A stretch of 64,000 nucleotides of DNA from Nymphaea colorata (GCF_008831285.2 NC_045143.1:7695503-7759502), one strand, 5' to 3'. Positions 1-12,320 are shown, counted from the stretch's first letter. Notes: generated by a model not told the origin, from the sequence alone. Program-made: numbers and translations.

Positions 1-1117
1 TTATGATAAAGTGAGTGGTGACAAACAACAATATATGGGGATTGTGATCCTTGATTTATTTTGAGCTCTTGGACTATTTGCTTCCGAATTGTTTCTTGAA
101 TATTCATCTGAATAGCCTGAAGAAAAACACATCAAAATTTGTCAGATTATCAGTCAAGTTAATATGGTCTCACAAGAAGATTAAATTATTGAAACACTTC
201 AGAAAGTTTTTCCATCCATCTCATATCAAACTAATAATAGTTTGCTTGCTGTGTCATGTGCATCCCGTTCTGTATTGGTCCACCCTCATATGAAAATTGT
301 ATCCAAAACTTAAAAATGGACGTATCCATACATCATTAGCCATATGCATTTGATGTAGCTTGCATGTTTCATGCCACGAGGATATGCTAGAAAAACAATC
401 AGTGGATAGCTACATGACTACTGTTGTATGTGATTAAGGAGTTCTGCTCTACTCAGTTTTCTAATTTAACATATATGTTGCACCACATTGATTCACATGA
501 AAGTAACATAAAGGGCTTACTAATATCTTAAATGAGGACAACCAGCTCCTAGGAGTACTAAAAGCATTAATGTGGTAAACGTTGATCTCAATCCATCCTT
601 TTAGTTGTGACTTCTTATACATGATGCCACAGAATTCCGGTGTCGTACCGGCACCGTGCGGGTACTCCTCCTTAAGAGGAGTACCCGTGTGACATAGGAC
701 TCATCAAACACTCTGAATTAATTTCATAAATGCAAAAGTGATGATCAATTGACTATAGTGTGTCCCACCATTTTTACTTCTTGTGGTTAATTCGCACAAG
801 CCACAAGTCCTAAATATCCAATTCTCTAAAACAGCCGAACAAATTCCTTCCAAATCACAATCTTGCATAACAGGACAGTACTAAAATTAGGATGATCTGG
901 TTCAACCTTACAAAAATGATTATTCATGTCCAAGTTTAGCATAATAAAAACATTATTGGAATATATGTATACACACATATATATACACACACACACGCAA
1001 ACAAGAACAGAGAAACCACTCTTGAGGTGGGAGATTTGGCTGTACTGGTTCAACCTGATGCATCTAAGGTCACCGGCCCAACATCTCACTCTCTTTGTAC
1101 ATACTTATATACATACA

Positions 1118-1165
<48 letters not shown>

Positions 1166-3562
1166 CACCTCAAGTGCTTTTATTCAAATAAAAAAATATT
1201 TTTCCAAGAAAAACTCTCCGCACCTCTGCTTCATAGGCTGCTAGGTTACGTTTAGAAGCAAAGATTTTTCATAGATCTAGAAACATGGCCAACAACTTCT
1301 GGATTTCTGAATTTCAATCATATTTTTAGATGTTGAAGTTTCATTAAAAAATTACCAAGATTTGGTAGGACTTTATCTAGGAAAAGGAGGACTTTATCTA
1401 GGAAAAGGGTCGATGAAAGAAGCATAAGATGATTGGCCTACATTTTGAAGTTTGAACTAAAACTTACCTTTAATGCATATAATTGCCCAGTCCATTTGTG
1501 GCGAACAAGTTGAACAACACCACCACTTCCTTTGCCAATAACTCTTATGGTTTCAAAGTCTGCCAGTGAGAACTCAGAATCGAATTCTTTGGTCTCTGAT
1601 GGCTGCAATGTATAACTTCGACTATCAGTCTCCAAGATAATATTGAGAAAATGAAGAACAAAGAAAACCAACACAAATACACTCAAAAACTGTATTTTGT
1701 AAGATGTACAAAAGTGAACAGGAAGGACCATGGCATAAACTTTAGATGTGAAGTGAAGACTGTGAAGGAGACAAAGTTTCTCTTAAAAACATTAAAGAAC
1801 ACACATAGACCGATTTTCAGATGTAATTGATATCGGGGTTCAGTGAATCATATTTGCACTGGACCCAGGAAGGTTCCTAACCTGGATTCACATGTAAGGT
1901 ATAAAATTATAAATATCGTGCCTCAATCAAGGTCCAGTTGGACATATCAAGCAGGTAAGCAGGCTCAGGCTCTACACAGGACCATGCAACCTAGATCCAG
2001 TCTAAAGAACATAACAATTTTTATCAAGAAAAAATGAAATATCCATTACAATTTACAATCACAAATGTTAACTTCTTATCAAGCAAACATGAAATATCCA
2101 GTATAATTACAAGTCAAACAAATCATCCAGAGTAACTAAAGCTAGCATTAGTAACAGCAATGAAATCCATAGGAGAAGATTTTAAGTAACTTGGAAGTAT
2201 AGCCTTTGGTTCTCTTTATACAATTTGATATCATGGAGCATAATGTAGAAATAAGTTATGGAACTACTAGCTACTGGTGAAGGAAAACATCTTGATTGTT
2301 CATCCAAAAATCTTTAAGCAACATCTTCCAACAGCAAATCAGCTGCATGCATGCATAGACCAAGGATTTCCTCAAGCAAGTATTTGCAATCGTTAGATTA
2401 ATTCCCACAATGTAAAGTGACTTTATAATATTGCAGATATTGGTCGCTAAATTGGCTTCAGATAAGTCCACTTCTATTCTATTTCTTCTTCTTGCAAATT
2501 CACACACAAATAATACAAAATAAAGCTACCGCTTTCCAAGCAATGTGCTGCCACACTCCAATCAGCCAAGTGTTTGAACTTTGCAGAAAAACTAATATTC
2601 AGAAAATTGTCGCAAACTTGTCAAATTCAAATGATTCTATCTGATTTTACAAAAACATCGCTTTCATACTTGTATTCAATCATAAAATGATCACCAACTT
2701 TATACGCCACACTGCTTGCCTGGCTTAGGAACTTTCCAATACTATCAATACCAAAAAAAGATCACACCAAAATAAGCAGGAAAAGAAATCTCCAAATTTC
2801 GGTTACAGAGTTCATTCGAGAAAGCACAACTAAGAACCTACCTGACTTTGCTTTTCTTCTGAAAGCAGCCGCAGGCCTTTCTGGTTCAAGAGAAGATCGC
2901 CATCCTGAAATGTACCACTTGCAGTCCTAGAAAATAAACAAGTCATACCGAATGACATCCCAAGAAATTACCATAATGCTCACTAATCTCATTCAAGAAA
3001 GAGCTAAGATATATTAAATACAGCAAATTTGCACAGAAAACAAATTATGGTATTTGAAAATGAAACTCAATTACGACAGATGAAACATTTCTCTATGGTT
3101 CGCAACTCAACAAAAATGAACTCAAGAAAATTCAAGGAAACAGCATGCATGAATTGCAGACTAAGATAACGCCAAATTCTAAGATAAATACTCAACAAAC
3201 AAAAGAAAAGGACTCAGAAGAATACAAATCCTGCAACTCGAAGCACATAAATCAAAAGAAAACCATAAGAACTTTCAAAATAATGGGCAACCGGGAGCGG
3301 TAAAACACAGAAACCCAAGATTCAGCCAAAACCAAAGAGCAAGATTCAATGATCGCGCCGTTCTCCTTCACAAGAAGCAAGCCGAAACAATCACGGTCAT
3401 AAAGCAGATGATCCCGAAAACCACGTCAAAGTAAGGCGCGAAATTCCAAAAAACTCGACAATAGAAGATTGAGCGGGAGAAAACTTACAAAAAGTTAGAA
3501 ACAGGAGCCTCCTGAGCGGGGACGGATAGCTTGAGTTGCTTCAGTGGCTTCGCGCTCCTCAT
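1..3562 (-). CDS. MKK6: MAP kinase kinase, MKK6-type, 5' part (partial)
   Basis: Four exons are assembled on the minus strand: 3489..3562, 2842..2926, 1468..1602 and <1..116, all with GT-AG borders and a continuous frame. The protein starts [20 protein letters not shown], continues with a [20 protein letters not shown] stretch, then the kinase start with the glycine loop [15 protein letters not shown] and the ATP-binding lysine in LYALK. The edge exon encodes [20 protein letters not shown], the alpha-C region. The N-terminal pattern ([16 protein letters not shown]) is that of plant group A MAPKKs, closest to MKK6, which in Arabidopsis acts in the ANP-MKK6-MPK4 cytokinesis pathway. The catalytic loop and activation segment lie beyond the window. 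The ATG at 3562 gives the family's usual N-terminus. The third intron (117..1467) is 1,351 bp and holds an AT microsatellite. Confidence 0.93.
1117..1164. repeat. (AT)n microsatellite
   Basis: Nearly pure AT dinucleotide run inside the third intron of the MKK6-like gene. A CA/TA-rich stretch lies just upstream (965-1000). Confidence 0.9.
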
Positions 3563-3640
3563 GACTCCTTGCTGACTAGGGTTCCACAGAGGGAGAGGGA
3601 GAGGGAGAGAAGGGGAAGAAAGATCAGAGGACGGAATTTA
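3563..3640 (-). promoter_or_regulatory. CT-rich leader of the MKK6-like gene
   Basis: Read on the minus strand, the bases just before the MKK6 ATG are a run of CCCTCT and CTTCTC repeats (plus-strand GGGAGA repeats at 3589-3620). Pyrimidine-rich leaders are common in plant housekeeping genes. No clear TATA box is seen close to it. The call rests on position and composition only. Confidence 0.4.
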
Positions 3641-4660
3641 TTTTGTTTGACTAATCCCTCAAACTTATCAGGTATTACTCGAACGGGTCCAAGTGATCGT
3701 TGTTTCAGTTAACTGCACCGTATGTAAGTCCGCTAAACGCGATGAAACGTGCAAACTTACTTCTCAAACTTTGTCTCCTTCTAGGATGAGTAGACTTGGG
3801 CTCTAGTTCATACTAGTATTGGTCTACTCGAGCAGATCTTTTTCACTTGGAGTGCATTGTTTAAACTCAAGTCTTAAACTTAAACTCCTTCGAGTTAAGA
3901 TCAAAGTGATTTGTTTAGAATAGATTATGAACTTTAAACTCCTTCGTTCATAAACAAATATTTTAAGAGATTGTTCTGTGTCCCATCAATTTGACAGTAT
4001 AATGTCTTTAATTGCCATTAATAAAGAAAACATTGTATCTTTGGAATGTGAGTGTGCTGTAAGTTTATCCCAAGATTGAGGTATATTCAAATAATACTAG
4101 AACTAATCATGAGATAATACTAGAACTAATCTTGAGACTCTATCTTTAGAGCATATGTATGTGATACTCACAAAGTGTTCTTATTAGCAAACAAAATAAC
4201 CCGTGACCTCTATCAATTCTAGTTTTGATCCAACTACATCATAAAATACATGCTCTCAAGAACATAGATGTAGTTGAATTACTAAATCAGAAACGTTAAT
4301 TGAAGTTCTTGTTTACTTTTCTTGAAGAAACGGAAGCCTTTTTTTTTCAACAAATAATGAGAACATCTGTCGGTTCTGCTTGACTAAAGAAAAGTCAATT
4401 AAGCAAAATTTGTGTCCTCCTTTAGGCATAACTCATGAGCATCTCCGCATCATCTCAGTCTGTCAGTCATACAAGAAGCAAAGAAGAGAAAATATCCAAT
4501 ATGAGACAGAAAGGCTTGCGGCAAGATCAACTAGAAAATGTTTTAACATGTAAATAGTGGAAAAGATAAACCCGTACATGAATAATATGATGACATGACG
4601 GCTTTTATGAAAATTAAAGAAGTGAATTATTTTGTTCAAGACGGGGTTGGTAGTCGGCGA
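3641..4660. other. Intergenic stretch, no gene seen
   Basis: AT-rich DNA upstream of the MKK6-like gene. Stops are frequent in all frames and no family is recognisable. A short direct repeat (ATAATACTAGAACTAATC) occurs twice near 4094-4125. Confidence 0.6.
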
Positions 4661-4673
4661 ACGGGGAGAGAGA

Positions 4674-4855
4674 GAGAACCGATAAAATGGAAATATATAA
4701 CAAAATTTGAGGACAAAAAGTCTCATAAATACAAAAACAATCCGTAAAAAATAAAAATAACGCAAAATACACAAGCAGAAAGAACAAATATACAATACAA
4801 TGCACAGAAAAATAAAAGAGAAGAGGAAAGACGAAACGACACAGTCACCCAACGG
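4674..4855. repeat. Dispersed repeat, copy 1
   Basis: This segment (starting CCGATAAAATGGAAATATAT) matches 7408..7560 and, in a shorter form, 12425..12492. Shared landmarks are ATATATAACAAAATTT, ACAAGAAGT or ACAAAAAGT, and a distal GTCACCCA. A GA-rich tract precedes copies 1 and 2. Open frames across it are shadows. It is probably a fragment of a transposable element, class unknown. Confidence 0.6.
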
Positions 4856-5574
4856 AGAGAGAGAAAGACTTTCATTCATTTTGTGATTCAAAAACGAAAA
4901 TTTCATAATCATAATTTCTCTTTTTCATAATCATAATTCCTCTTTCAAACTGAAATGCAATCAAAATTTCATATTTTAATCTTACCACTCACTATTTTGG
5001 TGAAATGTCTAACACCCAAGTAGCCTTTAAATCAAACTGCCGTTTTTGTGAATTCTTGTGAATGGATTAGAAATATTTGAAATTTAAATAAAAAATTTCA
5101 AATAATTATAAATAATTAAAAGTTGGTGCATCACACTGTTGAATCGCCCGCTAAATGAAATTTGTTTGTCATTGTTTCGATCTGAATCGATTAATTCATA
5201 TTGGTCAATACGATCGGTGCCACCTCTTTTATGTTAGATCGTGATCCAAGAAAGAGAAGTGGTCTTCCAAATGATAACCTTAAGATAGACGCAATTTTGC
5301 TTGAATTTCCCCTTCCCCTTACCTTACCTTACCTCCAAGAACTGGAGAGGTTGGAGAGGTTACGGTGCATTAAGGGTGGGCAACCGGTCAGGTACCCAAT
5401 GAATAAATACGTATTCGGCTCGTGATGGGCCGAGCTTGGACTGGTAATTTGACACTTGAACTAGTTCAGAAAAAAAAAAAACCTCGCCAGACCGAGTTGG
5501 CCCAAATTAGGTACTAGGGGCTCTACTCGGCTCGATACACATATTTAAAACTCCACTGTCCATATTTTTATTTT
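4856..5574. other. Intergenic stretch, no gene seen
   Basis: AT-rich, with a GC-richer island near 5330-5530. An open frame of 74 codons at 5201..5425 has no recognisable motif and no conserved context. Confidence 0.5.
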
Positions 5575-5575
5575 G

Positions 5576-5688
<113 letters not shown>

Positions 5689-5829
5689 CATACACACGCG
5701 CGCCAGCAGTCAGCTTACTTTGCAACTTTTGGTGCATCGCAGATGCCTTCCTCATAAACTCTTTGTGTATCACCGATGGCTCCCTTAAAAACTCTTGGTA
5801 TATTGTCAAGGGTTTTTTAGGTATTAAAA

Positions 5830-6530
5830 TAAAAAATGTTAAGGGTTTTACATATGGCTAGACGTCGAACCGAGTACCTGACAGGTATAAAGTTGAGACT
5901 CAGGCACTGATAACTAAGTGGGCCAGGCTTGGGCTGCCAATAAGGGTTTTGTGCTGGCCCAAGCCCAGCTATGTTGAGCCTTGCACAGGCTCGGCCCGAC
6001 CAAATGCCCAGTCTTACATAGCATCCATTGGAATCCAGCTAGTGTTGCATTCACACTATCAGTTTGACCATGTATGCTATGTCCTATGAGGCATGTTTGA
6101 ATCTAATTCCCAAAACCTCTTATGACTGAAAAGGGACTCTTATGTATCACTGAAAATGTTTGGTACCAGAGAAGGTGAGGATGTTGCTTTTGTGGTTGGG
6201 AAACTTCTCCATGTTAGACTTCAATACATGACAAGTATAAAGCGATGAAAGCACTTCTTTGTGATGGTTGGAAAAAACCCCCAAATCAGTCTTTGTAGTT
6301 GACAACTTAACAGCTGAGTGGGTCAGGGGAGCAGTTACATAAATTGGTTCAAGTAAAGTTGTTGAGAGATTAAGCTTAGATGACAAGATAAAATGGATGT
6401 TGAATTGAGTGAGCAAGAAGAATATTTCATCGTATCCCCCAACAAGAAAGTCGGACCCCCACCCTTCCCTCATTTTTCTACGATACCAAGCCTTCGTTCT
6501 GTGCTTTGGGGTGATGCCTTTGCTATACTT
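5830..6530. other. Intergenic stretch with GGCCCGA-type repeat debris
   Basis: Contains GGCCAGGC, TGGCCCAAGC and CTCGGCCCGAC motifs similar to those at 5405-5525 and 62760-63060. These look like fragments of one dispersed plant repeat. No gene is seen. Confidence 0.4.
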
Positions 6531-6534
6531 CAAC

Positions 6535-6702
6535 TTTCATATTGGTGTCTCACTTTTTATAGCACGGGAAGTTGATGAGTGCTAACACTTGTAGTTGCTC
6601 TTATGCTTAATAGGTTTTTCATATTGGTGTCTCACTTTTTATAGCACGGGAAGTTGATGAGTGCTAACACTTGTAGTTGCTCTTATGCTTAATAGGTTTT
6701 TC
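6535..6702. repeat. Tandem duplication, 2 x about 83 bp
   Basis: A block beginning TTCATATTGGTGTCTCACTT and ending TGCTTAATAGGTTT is present twice in direct succession, almost identical. No gene is nearby. Confidence 0.9.
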
Positions 6703-7309
6703 ATTTGTTCAGAAGAACCATATATTCTTCAAACAATTGTTTTTAGAATGATGTCAGTTATAATCTTGTTATTTTTCTGAAACAAGAGCATAGCATTCCT
6801 GAAAAATGGATTAGAAGATTTTTTTTTATGAAGACAATGTTCTTTCTTCCAAATGCCTTCTTAGGTTCACTTTTTTTGTTATTGTCCCAAAACTGCTTGA
6901 ATAAATATGAATTTGAGTTCATCTCATGTATCACCAATTAATCACATTTTCTTGAATTATTCATTTGCAAGATCCATTTGGTGCATGCAAGGTAATTGTT
7001 GTTTGGGTATGAATCTATTCCTTAGAAGGCATTCAATGAAAAGAACATTGTATTTTTACAATCTAGAAAAACATGTTCATGATGCGATAATCGCTTGTGC
7101 ATCTAACGATCAAATGTTGAAGATAATCATTCCATGTTTCAAGAAACAACCACAACATGGTGTTTTTTGACCCATCCATCCCCTAACAACCTAGTCTACT
7201 TCAAGTGGGTGTAAGTGAACTCCTTGAAACCTTTGAGACCAAGTTGATTTATAAGTTTTGTGGACACCCTTAGTTGCGGTTTGTCTAACTTAACCACAAT
7301 CAGCTCTTA

Positions 7310-7385
7310 ATACCATCAAAATAGTACCCTCTAGAATTGAACCGAGGATGTGGTTCACACACCTTGACCGGTTGTGCTATAGAAA
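7310..7385 (-). repeat. Possible tRNA-derived SINE head
   Basis: On the minus strand, TAGCACAACCGG (7369-7380) resembles a pol III A box and GGTTCAATTC (from 7343 down) a B box, about 26 nt apart. A CT-rich tract lies just before the A box. No cloverleaf was worked out and no body or tail is clearly bounded, so this is a candidate only. Confidence 0.35.
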
Positions 7386-7407
7386 AAGAGAGAGAGAGAC
7401 ACACACA

Positions 7408-7560
7408 GACACGATAAAATAAGAATATATAACAAAATTTGGAGACAAGAAGTCCCCTATATACAAGAACAAACCACAAAAACAAAATAAAAGAACAAAA
7501 TATAAAAACAACAATTCAATAGAACAGAATAAGAGGAGTGATGAGTGTCACCCAGTAGCA
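7408..7560. repeat. Dispersed repeat, copy 2
   Basis: Second copy of the family at 4674..4855, preceded by a GAGAGA tract at 7385-7400. It shares GATAAAAT, ATATATAACAAAATTTGG and GTCACCCAGTAGC landmarks in the same order and orientation. Confidence 0.6.
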
Positions 7561-8334
7561 AATGAAAGACGGAGCCGTAGCCGAATAGTAAAGTGAACAT
7601 CTCCATGCACAAGGTGTGCTATAGAATCCGGTTTTGAGAAAGTGTTCATGTGTTGCGCTCATCCCAAATGCACCACCAAGAGGATATGAGTCACAACCTC
7701 CAGACACAAATGCAAGAAAAAATAAGGTGAGGAGAAGGACAAGAGAGAGAGAGAGAGAGAAAGAGTAGGATATAGTTAACTCTACATCCATATATAGTAG
7801 CCATGTCCAAACAAAGCCTTCAGCCACTCAGCGGCTTAAATTCATCCAAGTAGGTCAGAACTAGGAATTGGACACCCTTGAAATCCACCAGGTATTTGGC
7901 TAGGCTATGGACCAACACCGTATTCGTTACTGAAAGTTTTATAAAAGCACGTTAATGAAAAAATGCTTAGATTCGAATATGTTATATTCAAGCACCTAAA
8001 TGAGATACACACAAGGGTTAAATGAAACTATGAAATGTAAGCTTGTTTTTTATTGTGCTACTCAAAGTTGAGGGCGTTTTTGTAACATTTTCCTTCAACG
8101 TTTCACGTCAACCTACCCAAAGAACACAATATTGATTTCAAATTTTAATCCAAATTATGCAAGAACAAGAAAATGAAACTGAAACTAAACTATATGGAGG
8201 ATTATATTGAATGACGCAAGATATACTATGGGAATCCAGGTCAGCTCGGATACTCAAGAAAAATAAATCTTAGATTCAGCAGAGGTATCATTCAGTTTGT
8301 ATTTGTGTCAATCCCAATGTAGTATAGTTATTTT
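7561..8334. other. Intergenic stretch, no gene seen
   Basis: Contains a short GA tract at 7743-7760. The open frame at 7516..7827 (minus) is low-complexity and serine/leucine-rich across that tract, with no family resemblance. Confidence 0.5.
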
Positions 8335-8344
8335 TTTTTATTAA

Positions 8345-8542
8345 ACCCCGATAGATGGTAGCGTACTGGGCGGCAAAGTGGTCTGACTCGTCTAACGACT
8401 TAAGTTTGAGTCTCGGAGTGGTTACTATCACGTTCCAGTACGCTTTACCTCTGAATTGTAAAAGGTTACAAAACATGCTATGTGGTCTGGTGACCTCTCG
8501 TAGGTGAGGTGGAATGAACCACTCACTCTTAAAAAAAAATCA
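8345..8542 (+). repeat. Candidate tRNA-derived SINE
   Basis: TAGCGTACTGG (8359-8369) is close to the pol III A box and AGTTTGAGTCTCGG (8403-8416) to the B box, spaced 33 nt apart as in tRNA. A roughly 110-bp unrelated body follows, ending in CTTAAAAAAAAA (8528-8540), a typical SINE tail. No clear target duplication is visible, so the ends are approximate. Confidence 0.5.
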
Positions 8543-8557
8543 CATAAAAATCTTTTA

Positions 8558-9119
8558 AGTTTCCGTTTGATGTTGTTGTATGGACATGACTTCTTGTTTT
8601 AATTTTAAGACATCACAAATAAGCTTCTGTTGTATTGCGGGGAGCCCTTCTCGTTCTGCCATTGCCCCAACATCTTCGATGAAGCTGCTACCATCAAATT
8701 CACTAAAAAGCTTGTCAGTTATAGCTTTGGCAATTGTTGTTTTACCGATGCATGGGTTGATCACCAAATGGAACTGATCTGGGAACTAACCCCTGAACGC
8801 GCTTGCATATGCCGGTAATTATATCTGCTTCCGTCCTGCAATGGCAAATGGTGGAGAGATTGTCATCCCAACATAACTGGGAGGGCTGAATGGAAAGATT
8901 TGTAACATCATGTTGTAGAGAGAGAGAGAGAGAGAGAGAGTCACCTACTCTTTTGTGCCCTTCTTGAAAGCGAAGCCAGAAATGCGGCCTATTGTTTTCA
9001 AGGCATCTATGCAGTCTTGCACATTCACTCGTTCCAACCCTCCCTTTTTCTGGAGCTCTACGATAGCAGACATATACAACCCTCCATCATCTTTGACCTC
9101 AGAAGGATCAACCCTCCCA
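8558..9119 (-). pseudogene. TIR-NBS resistance gene fragment (broken)
   Basis: Two pieces lie in the order expected of a TNL gene. At 9119..8943 the frame reads RVDPSEVKDDGG, then VNVQDCIDALKTIGRISGF, the second half of a TIR domain, up to a TAG. At 8768..8558 it reads CIGKTTIAKAITDKLFSEFD and then EGLPAIQQKL, the start of the NB-ARC domain with the P-loop GKTT. The glycines normally before GKTT are replaced (NPCIGKTT). A (GA)n tract at 8917-8940 separates the pieces. The start of TIR, the rest of NB-ARC and the LRRs are absent on this strand. It is a decayed fragment, not a working receptor. Confidence 0.8.
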
Positions 9120-9898
9120 ATCCTTCTCCTTCCTCTCTCCCTCTCCCTCTCCCACTCCTATGTGTTGCAAAGAGGATCCACCGGCAGCTCCCCCTGCCAT
9201 CGCCATCAGGGTCGTCGGACGGCATCAGAGTGACGCCGGCCGCCAGCCCCACCAGTGACGGCAGGGGGAGCCACCTCGCGGCTCCTGTGTCTGTGGGGGG
9301 AGGGGGAGAGAGTGAGAGAGAGAATGGGAAAAGGAAGAGAAATATGGGCCATCCAGATTTTAAATTTGATACCCCATATTTGATGTCTTAGATGACTACA
9401 CAACCTAAAAAGGTGGGTCTGGTAAGTCAAATGTTTCCTATTTTGCAGTTGAAAGTACATGGCTAACTGCTGTCTCCTTCGCTTATTCCCTCTATTGCCT
9501 CATAAGTAATTGACCAATTCTGCCTACACCTTATTTATTTTGTTTATTATGAACTTTTTTATTTTTTTTGCATGTATTAGTCTTTGAGTTAAATTTTATT
9601 GAATGAACATTTTAAATTTATTTTAAGGAAAGATACAAGTGAACGAACTGAAGAACCGCATGGACGTACATTTGATTCTTTGATTTTTTTTCCTTTAAAA
9701 AAAAAAAAACTCATTTGTGAAGCATTAAGTAATTAGAAACAAAACACAAAGGAACAAATTTCTTAAATATATTTGACAGTTGATGAGTTTCCTGTATAAA
9801 TTTGAAAGAACAGATTACTTAAATAAATTTGTTGGAAATAATCATTTTAGACCTTCATAATTGATCTAAGGTAATGCTTTCACTCACTTTGTGTACAG
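9120..9898. other. Low-complexity and GC-rich stretch, no gene seen
   Basis: CTCCCTCTCC repeats at 9130-9160 lead into a GC-rich block (9175-9300) containing GCCGGC-type words, then AT-rich DNA. The open frames on both strands here differ in composition from coding DNA and match no family. Confidence 0.5.
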
Positions 9899-11136
9899 GG
9901 GTGGCGGATCGAAGGTCATAATTCTTTCTTTAGTTGGAATTTAAGGCCGATACCGATTGAAGAAGCAATGGGCAATCTAAGGTTGCTCCATCTTACAAAT
10001 TGCGTTGTCGATCACAATAGCCTACAGCCTTTGAAGAATCTTAGACGGCTACGGATGGAAAGGTGTGAGGTGTTAAGCTGGGAAGTAATTAATGACGGAG
10101 GCATCCTTGTTGACATTTTGGGTTAGAATTGAAACCAATAGCACTTTGGATGACCTTTAGCAAACAAAGACCGCAATGCTTGGTGAACATTAAGAACGGT
10201 GTATTTTTTATCGAAAATGAATGGGAAGAGTAGAGACTTGAGTTTCCAAAACTAAAGTTGTTGGGAAGGACCGAGAGGGGTTCCAGGATATCTCGTCCTT
10301 TACTCCCTGAATTATTGCGCCTACAAAGTCGGCCTTTTGTTTGCTAAGGAGAGGAAAATTGACACTGACGGACAGGACTTTTTTCCCCTCCTAGTTTATT
10401 TTCTTCCTCCTTTTGGGGTTTATTGTTATTCCAGTCACGGTTGTCGACTGGAATGAAAAGTATACAATGTGTGTGTTTCACAAATGTGAACGTTCAGGCG
10501 TATGTGTGTATCTGTATATATAATGTATGAGGTCCTTGTGTATCTATCTATATATACAACATACATATATCAATGGGGTCCTCGCCCTGGAGAACAATGT
10601 CTTTCATTCACGTGCTATGCCATGTGGGAGGATCAATTTGGATCTTGATCAAGTGCTTTTGTGTGTAGGCATACACATGTCATGTATGTCTGCGTTCATC
10701 TGTTCCTTTTGTTGTGTAGATGTATATGTGTGTGTATTATATGAGATCGTAGACTATCAAATATACCTTTCAGGGATATCTATTTACTTCACATCTTACA
10801 TTATAGGCGATTTGAGGATTTTATATGTGAGCAGTTGAAGTCAAACACCCTCTCAACCTCAAATATGAGATTTTAGTTGCACATTGAAGATCTCCTATGC
10901 AAAGCTTGCTGGGATATTGAACCTTTTTTTTTTTTATTTTTAATTCTGCAGTCTTCAAGAAACTGAAGGTCCTACATATCATAGATTGTAGATATGTTGT
11001 ATTGACATCCCATGATTTCTCACTCATGCGGAGCCTAGTGAAGCTGGTGATTGAGTATTCATGGAAGTCGATTTTGGTAGGCCACAAACAAAAAGATCTC
11101 AATATAAAACTTCATTTACGAATTGAAGGAAATTAA
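9899..11136 (+). pseudogene. LRR region of a TNL resistance gene (broken)
   Basis: An exon-like piece after a TTTGTGTACAG acceptor (9899..10126) reads GWRIEGHNSF, PIPIEEAMGNLRLLHLTNC, then LQPLKNLRRLRMERCEVL, with the LxxLxLxxC spacing of plant LRRs, and stops at TAG. A degenerate piece follows to about 10330 (EFPKLKLLGR). A third piece after a poly-T and TTCTGCAG acceptor (10952..11136) reads FKKLKVLHIIDCRYVVLTS and SLMRSLVKLVIEYSW before TAA. Strand and order fit TNL leucine-rich repeats, but stops separate the parts and no TIR or NB-ARC lies upstream on this strand. It is a relic on the opposite strand to 8558..9119. Confidence 0.7.
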
Positions 11137-11139
11137 AAA

Positions 11140-12240
11140 AGGAAAGGAGTAGGATGTTGGAAGTTAGCTATAAGCACAATTTCAAAATACTGCATTTTGG
11201 AATTTGAATTAATATAGAAAGTTTTGCGACATGACCATGCTGACAAAAATATCACAATAGTTTTAGAAACTCAAGAACGCTTTATGTTTCAAACGAGCAC
11301 ATGGGCGCCCATGTGCAAGCCTAAGCTCGGTGTAGTCTTAAAATATTATTACTGCTCTCAAAAGAGCTTAATCATGTTCAATTTAGGTTAAGAAAATATC
11401 TAATTTGGTCAAATATTTACTTTGAAGCGTTCCCCTAATCTTGTATTATTTTTATAGAGATGTTTGGCGGTTATGGCAAAAGTATTAGCACATGGAAGCA
11501 AGAGAACACCTTGTAGATGGGGCTGAGCAAGGAATTTTTGTTGTAGAAACTGAAACATAGTTTCAAAATTTTAATAAGAGTTGAAATATAAATTTTCAAA
11601 AATTTTTATGTAAGTTAAACTAAATTTTGGGCAGTACAATTAAATGTTTTAGCAATAATATGCCCACAAGTCTTCAATATCACTGAAAGGTACACTTTGG
11701 ATTTTTCTATGGTTATGCACACACACGGTTAAATGAGAGAAAACTTGTCATGAAAAAACACGATAAACGTGCTTTTGACTTTCTCAATAAGCCTAATAGT
11801 TCCCATGAGTGACTTTTGTCAAAGAACGTTCGCTTTCTTTGATATTTTTTAGTTGCCAGAACTTTATTTTCACATTTTTTACGTTTTTTTTAAACTTTTT
11901 TTATTATTTAGTGAACTTTTTTGTGGAAAAAACAACTTGTCCTATTATCTTAAAGAAAAACTTTGTCATTACGTTATTTGTGGCATTGATCAAACCTTGT
12001 TATAATCTTACATTTGGAGCTAGCGGTTGCAATATAGTGTGAAACTCATTGGTATCAGCCTTTATGTTAATGAAGAGGTTGATATTATATGCATCCGCTA
12101 TAAATAAGTAGAATAATATCAATTGTTTTAATGCAGAAAAAAATGTTTAAACATTTACCTTTGAATCTTGGGGGCAGTATGTTAAACATTTAGCTTTGGT
12201 TAAGGGAGCTACCATTTTTGGAGGGGCAGCGACTTTTGGC
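11140..12240. other. Intergenic stretch with a dispersed repeat
   Basis: No gene is seen. The part near 11540-11640 (GAGTTGAAATATAAATTTTC and flanks) recurs at about 12745-12830, both beside AAACTAAAATTTT-like words, so a short dispersed repeat lies here twice. Confidence 0.45.
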
Positions 12241-12249
12241 AACAGCAGC

Positions 12250-12320
12250 GTGTGCTGGTCATTTTCAACATACATGGGGTTGCAGTGTGCTGGTCATTTT
12301 CAACATACATGGGGTTGCAG
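12250..12320. repeat. Tandem duplication, 2 x 35 bp
   Basis: GTGTGCTGGTCATTTTCAAC followed by ATACATGGGGTTGCA occurs twice back to back, identical in both copies. Confidence 0.9.

Noticed and set aside
6907-7170. Possible zinc-finger end of a LINE reverse transcriptase (NHIFLNYSFARSIW)
   Set aside because: Only one short resemblance, with no reverse transcriptase nearby and the usual Cys and His ligands not clear.
8555-8767. Intact NBS protein starting MVINPC
   Set aside because: The start is GTG, the P-loop lacks its glycines and the frame ends after 70 codons; it is part of a broken TNL gene.
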